Shown here in pieces: positions 57,243 through 64,000 of a DNA stretch of 64,000 bases. The notes beneath the pieces are model-generated. The model did no database searches. It had not been told where the DNA came from and saw only the letters and a list, made by a program, of their open reading frames with translations. This DNA comes from Chlorophyllum brunneum (taxonomy: Eukaryota > Basidiomycota > Agaricomycetes > Agaricales > Agaricaceae). The position numbers were made by a program, and so were the translations under genes. Position 1 is the first letter of the stretch, and each line of letters begins with the position of its first letter. The DNA is taken from assembly GCA_963576785.1 (NCBI GenBank), contig OY756150.1:558001-622000 (forward strand), written 5' to 3'.

Positions 57243-58688
57243 ATGTCTTCTCCCATATCCATAGTACTTAGCTCCATCCCTGTTCTCTCTGGTACTGCCA
57301 ATTATAATGAGTGGACAGATCAGATGCAGGATACTCTTGCATTAGTCTCAGCCAATGGAACTTCTGTTATTGGCAATAAGTTTCTGCTGACACCACTGTC
57401 GCAGATACATACTCTCGTCTCCACCTATGCAATTGTTCTCTCTCCCACAGGGTAGAAGGTGATCGAACATACTGTACACATCCAGATGTACTGGGTGGTT
57501 TACTCAATTATCAAAAGTAAACTTCTTACTGAGATAATCAAAGGAAACCTCTCTGATGTTAATAGTATGTGGGTGTACCTTTGTACTGCATATGGCTTAG
57601 AGTCTGTCTTCGGTCTCTATTCAAAATATGCTGAGACAATTCATTTCCATCTCCATCTGAATGAGAACCCCTCCAGCCCAATTGCTAAGCTTGCTATTCT
57701 CTATGAATAGCTTGATGCTAATGGCAATTGTGTTATCCCTGAGATTATCAAAGCAATGACTCTTTTCTCTGGCATTCCAAATGCCTGGAACATAATTACT
57801 CCATTCCTCATGGTAAACACCCAGATCCCAGCCATTATCTTTGCATCAGTCCAAGAAGCAATCATGAACCACTAGTCAATGCTCAAAGCAAACCAGTCAG
57901 TTAACAAGTTCTCCAGTATAAAACTACAAAGTATGCCCCCACATTATCAGGGGTAGCAGAAGTAGCAGCACAGTCCTCTGCAGAAGTAGCAGTAGCAAGG
58001 GCAGCAGCAGTGCCCTCAGCAGTAGCAGCAACAGTGACTTCTGCAGTAGCAGCAGCAACCATAGACAGAAGAAGAAAAGAAGAAGAGACAACATAGAACA
58101 AGGGGCAGTGACAAAGGCCAAGCCAATGAGGTTGATGCTGGGCAACCAGCTCCTTCCGGAAATGACACTGGGCAACTGGTATACATGATGGACTCAGTCA
58201 ACTTCAACTTTACCAAGTTGACTACTGAACCAAAGAAGAGTACTTGCAGCCCTATTACTGAGGTGTAGTCCTCTGTACCTCTCCTACCTTCCCTTCTCTC
58301 ACAGATAACAAATCCTACTGAGAAGAAATCTTAAGATCTCTGGTGCCATCCATCTCCATATGCAGCTGCCAAGGTGAAAGCCTTAGATCTATACAAAAAA
58401 TGCATGGGAAATACTTCCCTCCCCTATCCGGTCTCTCCTCTGATAGCCACCTTCATTATGGAGGTTGATGAGCTATTTGGCACCACTCCAGCAGCCAAAC
58501 CAGTTGTGAGCATCCCAGCTCCAACTGCCATCAAGATGGACAAGAATGCAGTATCAATAGGATCTGAGGATGAGGATTACTCAGATAAAACAATGGTAGG
58601 TAAGCCAGATCTCGCTAGCTCTTCACACAAATCTGAAGATCACTGCAGGAGTATCATATGTATTGCTGATGTTCAAGGAGACTCTTGA
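57243..58688 (+). pseudogene. gag of copia element 2
   Basis: The frame starts MSSPISIVLSSIPVLSGTAN followed by YNEWTDQMQDTL, the usual capsid N-terminus, and is broken by TAG at 57453, 57708, 57873 and others. A triplet-rich GCA/AGCAGT stretch (57945-58065) encodes an Ala/Val/Ser-rich tract. No intact zinc knuckle was seen. Non-functional. Confidence 0.65.
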
Positions 58689-58869
58689 CTGGGTACATGG
58701 AGTGCAACCTCAACCAATGTAGAATCTTGGATAAATAGCCAGACTTCTTATGTACTTAATTATGTACAATTATATTAATCAGAAATAATATTTTCTCCTC
58801 TATTTTCAAAAGTGAAGAACATGTATGAAATAACACATAGCTGCAGTAGCACATGTAGATGTGCAATGA

Positions 58870-61391
58870 ATGGGCAACCTTGTAAAATGTGATGAATGGC
58901 TTTTGGACTCCAGTGCCTCCCTCAATGTTACTTCAAACAAGAGGAATCTTATTGATGTTGTTAAAGATTCTTTCGGATCAGCACAGATTGCAGATAGATC
59001 CACACTCTCTATCAGATCCTATGGCACTGTCTATTTAGAGACAGAAGTAAAACTTGAGTCTGGCAAAGTTCAGTGGCAGACCTTGTGCCTTTGTCTAGTA
59101 TATCATATACCAAAGTTAGATATAAGACTTCTTTCAACCGGATCTATCACAAATAAAACCAGTCTGATCACAGAAAGGTCAAATAGAAAGACCATCATTC
59201 ATGACATTTGTGGTAAGCCATTCCTGAGCAGACAATGTTGCCAGAGTACTTCTTTGAACTAAGTTCACTTTGTGAACATATATATCTTGCACAATGGAGA
59301 TCTTTGATTTTCTTTGGCTTCAATCAACAAAAATCCCACATCTTATGATATCTGGTATTGAAGATTCACACACCCATCCAATCAGGCTCTGGGTTATGTG
59401 CCAAAACACACAGAATCTGTCCCGGTGCTTCTACTGAAGGAACAGAAGGTTTGTTCTGGTTATATGCTTGGAAAGCTGCCAAACAAGGCTTACCATGAAA
59501 ATACATCTTGTGCATCTGAGATACTTGAATTGATCCATTCAGATCTTCAGGAGCTCCCTATTTTGTCCTATCACAAGTTCAAATGTGTTATAATATTCTT
59601 TAATGACTATCCTTCCTCTGTGCACATTTCCTTTTATTGTAATAAATCAGATGCTATACATGCCTTTAAGGCATATGCTGAATTGGTGATAAACCAAACA
59701 GGCAAATGTATTAAGCAAGTGTGCTCTGATAATGAAGGAGAGTACATGTCTCAGGAACTTAAGGACTACTTTGCTGAGAAAGGAATCCTCTACAAAACAA
59801 GTGTACCACACATTTACCAATAGAATGGGTATGCTGAACATTTTAATCGAACACTTCTAGAAAAAGCACAATCTATGTGACTTGAAGCATGCCTGCCAGC
59901 TAGCTACTGGGAGTTTGCTTTCAATGTGGCTGCTTATGTCTATAACAAGACACTTATGAAGTGCCCAAAATGGGTCATCCCCTATAAGACATAGTTTGGA
60001 AGGAAACCTAATGTTTCTCATCTCCGAGTATTCAGTTGTGGGGCCTATATGCCCTATATGATGAGGTGTGGCAAGACAAACTTGTGCCCAAATCAGAATT
60101 GATGATCTTTATCAGTTATATAGGTGATGGTAGTAACTTCAAGTTTATATACCATCAGTAGGACAATTCTATTTTTGTCTCCTCCCATACTATCTTTGAT
60201 AAACTCTATTTCCTCAGATGTCCATCACAGTCCAAGGCCAATTGCTATCTAATAATAGCAATTCAAATGATTGAAATGGATTAAATCCTCCCCCTTCTGG
60301 AGATAGATTTGTTCTAAGACCATCTGGTCTGAGTATGCCATATGCTAGACCACTGCTACCACCTCCTTGTCCACAAACTCCTACCCCTAGTCCCAGAGAG
60401 CGGACTCTGTCACCTCTGCCTTCTTCCTCTTCTAGAAGATCTTCTCCAGGATTATCCTACAAGGATCCCACTCTACCTCCCTCTTCACCTATGCCACCTT
60501 TGAGGATGATGTTGAGGAGGCTGCACCTGTGTCTAATCTATATACTGATGACTGGGCTCCCATACCCATTCTGGAAAGGATCTTTATTTCCCATCTGGAT
60601 ATCAAGATACCAAGAAAACTTTGTGATCAAACCACTCTTCAGGTTCCACAAAGAGAAGGAAACATTTATGATGACCAACAATACCTGAAGGACATCCTTA
60701 GGGACTATAAAAGGTATAAACCTTTTGGTCAGCCAAGACAAGAACAATGGAATCCTAGCCAACCTAATACCCTCCCAGGGCTTAGTGACCACATTCCAGA
60801 AGAAAATGAGTATGTGCCTGATAGGCTGCAACCTCCCCTACCAGTATATGAGCAGAATATTGACATTGATTTGTCCATACTTGAGCCAAGTGAGGAAGAA
60901 CTTTGCCAATTAATTTGCAAAGGCAGTATGGAGTTAATTCATTATTGCTTTTCTAAGACCAATATGACTTCTCTGTCACTGCAGCCAGTCCAATTTTGGG
61001 ACCTTGCCAAATTGCTACCTACTGAGCACAATCAATAGCTTAAGACATGCCTTGAGGAGCTCAATGCACTCAGGAAATACAACATGTACAAGTTAGTAGA
61101 CTGCCCTACCAAGGGTATTAATGTTGTTAAAAATAGATGGGTCTTCAACACTAAGTTGGATGGTCATTGCTGTGCTTGACTAGTGGTGAAAGGTTTCTCA
61201 CAGAAGAAAAGTCTCAACTATAACAAGCTTTTCTCTCCAGTTATCTGCTATGAAACTTCTTGTCTCCTGTTCTCCTTAGTAGTAGTCAAAGACTGGGAAA
61301 TCAAAAGCATTGACATAAAAACCACCTATTTATATGGCAATCCAGATGAAGAGATTTTCATGGAGCAACCAGAGGGATTCACACTATTGAA
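58870..61391 (+). pseudogene. pol of copia element 2 (protease, integrase, reverse transcriptase part)
   Basis: The protease region has WLLDSSAS, where DSGAS is usual. The integrase region (59398-59960) shows HSDLQELP, CSDNEGEY and NGYAEHFNRTLLEKA, covering the D, D and E positions. The part before NGYAEH is interrupted by TAG. Downstream is a Pro/Ser-rich linker (60330-60700), then reverse transcriptase blocks (VKNRWVFNTKLDGH, DIKTTYLYGNPDEEIFMEQ). The frame ends at an inserted inverted LTR just after PEGFTLL. Stops and frame changes make it inactive. Confidence 0.8.
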
Positions 61392-61491
61392 CAGCACAAT
61401 AATATGCAATAGTAGATAGATAATCTGACTTACTGATAATGTGGGTTAGTAAACAGTAAAGTTACTAAGAGTTGCTGTGAGTCAAGTAGAG
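61392..61491 (-). repeat. LTR-B copy, inverted, terminal piece
   Basis: Reverse-complement match to the last ~100 bases of LTR-B (56915-57012), for example CAGCACAATAATATGCAA against TTACTGTGCTG and AATCTGACTTACTG. It abuts the reverse transcriptase of element 2 at its left. Confidence 0.75.
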
Positions 61492-62620
61492 TATGTTATA
61501 TCTGAACCTCGAACCTATGTCAGAGGTTACAACAAGTTTCCAGAAGTAATACCACTCATCCTACCATCACAATCCAATGACACCGTTATTGATTCTCTAC
61601 TTTGACTAGCCTAGAAATATGCACCATACTTATATGTATGTGACACTAATGGACTCTACTTATGCACCATTGAGAACAACCTCTATGGTGCCTGGAATAA
61701 TGGTTGGAAAGCACAACCAACTACCGAAGAAACTATATAGTACATCCACCCCTACATGTACACTTGTGGTCCAGTACTCGAAGTGCTTATTCACCAATGA
61801 ATCACTGATGGAATCTATTGCATAGAAATGTGACCTAGAGACTTATTACCAGACAACAAACCTGCTGTACCTAGTAGTGACAGCGACAATTCTCCCCATC
61901 TGCTATTGCAATCTACTCAAGCCTTTGTTGAGTCATCTGAGTCTTATCTCTCCAAAGAACCAATCACATCTATGTCATCCCTATCATCCAACTCCAATCA
62001 TCCTATGGATGCAGTTCTTCCATCACTACTATTGTCGTCATTGCCCTCTACCACTTTGCCTTGCACGTCTTGTAACTGTAGCTGTTCCAATGAATCTTCA
62101 TCATCATTATCTGAGATTTCTGAGGATAAGTAAGCACTTATCTGTTTCACCTTCATTAGTTTCACTTCACTCTATGTTTCATCTTTATCAGTTCCATGTC
62201 TATCTTTAGTAGTGTTTCACCTTGAGTTTCATATCTATCAGTTTCACATTATGAAACATGTTTCAGTCTCATTATCTATACTCTATAGTATTTATAAAAA
62301 AGAAGTAGTTAGTATAAATAGCCAACTGTATTAGGAAGTCAAAGCTTAAGCTTTGATCTTCTATAGGAATAGCCTTCTTGATTGCTCAAGAAGAGTTTCC
62401 ATTGACAGTTGCTGTCAATCAATAGAAAATTGCTTAACTGCTTATTCTTTACTCACCCTCATCACTCAGAGCTACGAGATAAATGAGATTCCTATTTCTT
62501 GGTTGAGTAACAATAGTTTGATAATATTTGCTTATCTGGTTACTTGGCTAAAATAGGTATTAAGGCTATATCCTAGAGGTCACATCCTCTTTGATTGCCC
62601 TTAGTAGCTGAATCCATAAC
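61492..62620. mobile_element. Insertion of about 1.1 kb splitting the inverted LTR-B
   Basis: The LTR match stops after TAGAG at 61491 and resumes at AGAGCAAGG at 62621, so AGAG is present on both sides as a possible short target duplication. The inside has more CpG than the surrounding nest. It holds open pieces with no clear domain, a Ser-rich stretch (61960-62130), a cluster of GTTTCA words (62144-62265), and three palindromes (62252-62265, 62340-62355, 62401-62419). The right part ends AATAGGTATTAAGG, like an LTR/primer-site border. Probably part of another LTR element. Confidence 0.5.
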
Positions 62621-62958
62621 AGAGCAAGGTACAGAAATTGAGTAGATTGTCTTAAGAATTATAAAGGAATATATGCTGCTTTATATACTAAATGTCTGGG
62701 TAGCAAATCCTTAGACCTATGAGTAATAATAGGCATAATGAGTCAGTAATGACTACAGAGTCCCTTAAAATACTGCGATATCATCAGCAGTATCTAGTAG
62801 CATAATTGGAGTGACAGTGATCAGTTAGCTCATAAAATACATGAGGAAGAGGTGCATAATGTAAGTCAGAGAGTACAGCCTCAATAACAAATGTTAGATA
62901 AATAATACTAAAGAACTAGTTATATGGAATGCAGCTATAGTAAGGGCAAATGACAATA
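62621..62958 (-). repeat. LTR-B copy, inverted, main piece (3' LTR of element 3)
   Basis: Reverse-complement match to the first ~340 bases of LTR-B (start TATTGTCATTTGCCC against TGTTGTCATTTGTAC). Next to it, outside the LTR, minus-strand GAGCTAGGAGGAG (62960-62972) is a polypurine tract. So this is the 3' LTR of a minus-strand element. Confidence 0.75.
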
Positions 62959-64000
62959 CTCCTCCTAGCTCAAAATGCAATATGAATCAAGCACCAAACT
63001 GTATGGGTAAATAATTGTGATATTGTTGGAATTTAATAGTATCCAGACTTTTTGTGCAGATGTCAGCAGAGTTCTTTTCAGATTCCACATAAAATAGTTC
63101 TATTTTGCCTGTCTCAACAAGTTCACGGATGAAATGCCAGTAAATTGTGACATGTTTGGACTAATGTTCAACAACCGGGTTAGAGGCCCAGAAGGTTGAT
63201 CCCAAATTGTTACATATGAGATGTAGAGTAGACTATTTGAACCCAATCTCATCTAGCAGCTGATGGATCCAAATCAATTGACAAGATATCTCGCACATAG
63301 TAACATACTTGGCTTCTGTGGTAGATAGTGCTGTGGTGGCTTGTCGGTGACTCAACCAAGAAACTGGTCTATTGGCAAATAAGACTAAGTTGCCAGAAGT
63401 AGACTTGTGCATAACAAGATATCCTGCAAAGTCAGAATCAGAGAAGTCTTGAATGGACTTCTTTGATTGCTTATTAAAAACGAGGTGATAGTGTTGCATA
63501 CTCAGAAGATAGTGACATAAGTATAAACTGTGCTTATAGTACTCCTCTGAAGGACTAGCCATCTGCTGACTTAGTTTTATAACAGCATAAGTAATATCAG
63601 GTCATGAGCCAATTATGAGATATATCAGGGATCCAACAAGTTGTTGGTACTTCTGGCAGAACTCAGGGTCAATGGTACTCTTATAGGGCAGGAAGGCACA
63701 TCTTGCTAGAAAAGGCATTTGAGTCAGCCTTGTGGCAACACCAAATTTAGCAAGGACCTTATCGAGATATAAAATCTGATCAACATAGATCTGCTTGTTC
63801 TTCTGGTCCTGTGAGATAGTTATGCCAAGAAATTCAGTAGTTTCTCCAAGGTCATGACATTCCCATTGTTCCATGAAGTTTTCTTTCATTTGGTAATAGA
63901 AGGAACACTTCTTGCCTATGAAGACAACATTGTCAACATAGATAAGGGTGATCATAATCAAGCCAGTCTTTGGACAGCAATTATAATATACTCTAGTATT
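62959..64000 (-). mobile_element. Copia-type element 3, 3' part of pol, continues beyond the window
   Basis: Minus-strand frames 63961-63602 and 63562-63233 encode the end of a copia reverse transcriptase and its RNase H. The first has IYVDNVVFIG at the catalytic YVDD position (second Asp replaced by Asn) and GETTEFLGITISQD. The second has DFSDSDFAGYLVMHKSTSGN, LSHRQATTALSTTEAKYVTM and IWIHQLLDEIGF, all in copia order. A stop separates them. The polypurine tract and LTR-B lie downstream. Inactive. Confidence 0.8.

Larger units (their letters stand above)
57017..61391 (+). mobile_element. Copia-type (Ty1/copia) element 2, interior, decayed and interrupted
   Basis: A primer binding site at 57017-57029 is followed by gag and pol on the plus strand. 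The element is cut at 61391 inside the reverse transcriptase by the inverted LTR of another element. Fragmented frames and many TAG stops show it is dead. The order protease, integrase, reverse transcriptase is the copia order. Confidence 0.8.

Noticed and set aside
57924..58216. Leucine-rich and alanine/threonine-rich minus-strand frames
   Set aside because: They are produced by the GCA/AGC triplet repeat in the copia gag; not a membrane protein gene.
1..64000. CRISPR arrays, bacterial operons or prophage
   Set aside because: No direct-repeat/spacer arrays are seen, and the intron-rich genes are clearly eukaryotic.

Overview
The window looks like a chromosome piece of a mushroom-type basidiomycete (Agaricomycetes). 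Genes are dense, with many 50-60 base GT-AG introns and a few GC-AG ones. The conserved eukaryotic genes align exon by exon to families I know. Gene models were joined by hand, by splice-site and phase bookkeeping, so boundaries are predictions that may be off by a base or two.

Layout. 1-13.5 kb: a partial secreted/membrane protein gene (-), an unidentified weak gene (-), an F-box gene, RPC40 (Pol I/III subunit AC40) head to head with SFM1 (Rps3 arginine methyltransferase), the autophagy kinase ATG1, a tRNA-Ala(CGC), and a head-to-head pair of paralogous four-helix membrane protein genes. 13.9-29.6 kb: a tandem F-box array on the plus strand with gene A, five copies of type B (two are pseudogenes), type C and the diverged type D. 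The spacers between copies carry relics of the A tail and the C head. 29.8-52.9 kb: a basidiomycete-type membrane protein, ribosomal protein eL34, a gene-poor 3 kb, GPI11 (PIG-F), a PHO13-type phosphatase, another gene-poor 2 kb, a bZIP factor, TOF1 (Timeless/Swi1), a SANT-domain protein, PBDC1, a four-helix membrane protein, a possible Rrn9-like Pol I factor and a large disordered/coiled-coil protein.

52.9-64 kb: an abrupt change to AT-rich, almost CpG-free DNA. It is a nest of decayed retroelements: a copia-type gag relic, a minus-strand LINE end with its A tail, a copia-type element on the plus strand, a same-family element on the minus strand inserted in the first one's reverse transcriptase, and a third insertion splitting the LTR of the second. 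Reading frames are broken mostly by TAG codons, as expected from C-to-T decay of methylated repeats.

Several housekeeping genes share a translation or ribosome theme (RPC40, SFM1, eL34, PBDC1, tRNA-Ala, possibly Rrn9). They are not co-oriented, so this may be chance. The most unusual items are the fossil record of duplication in the F-box array, a protein stop codon lying inside the tRNA gene, clusters of micro-exons, a zero-length exon (back-to-back introns) in one paralogue where the other has 12 bases, and the nested CpG-depleted retroelements.
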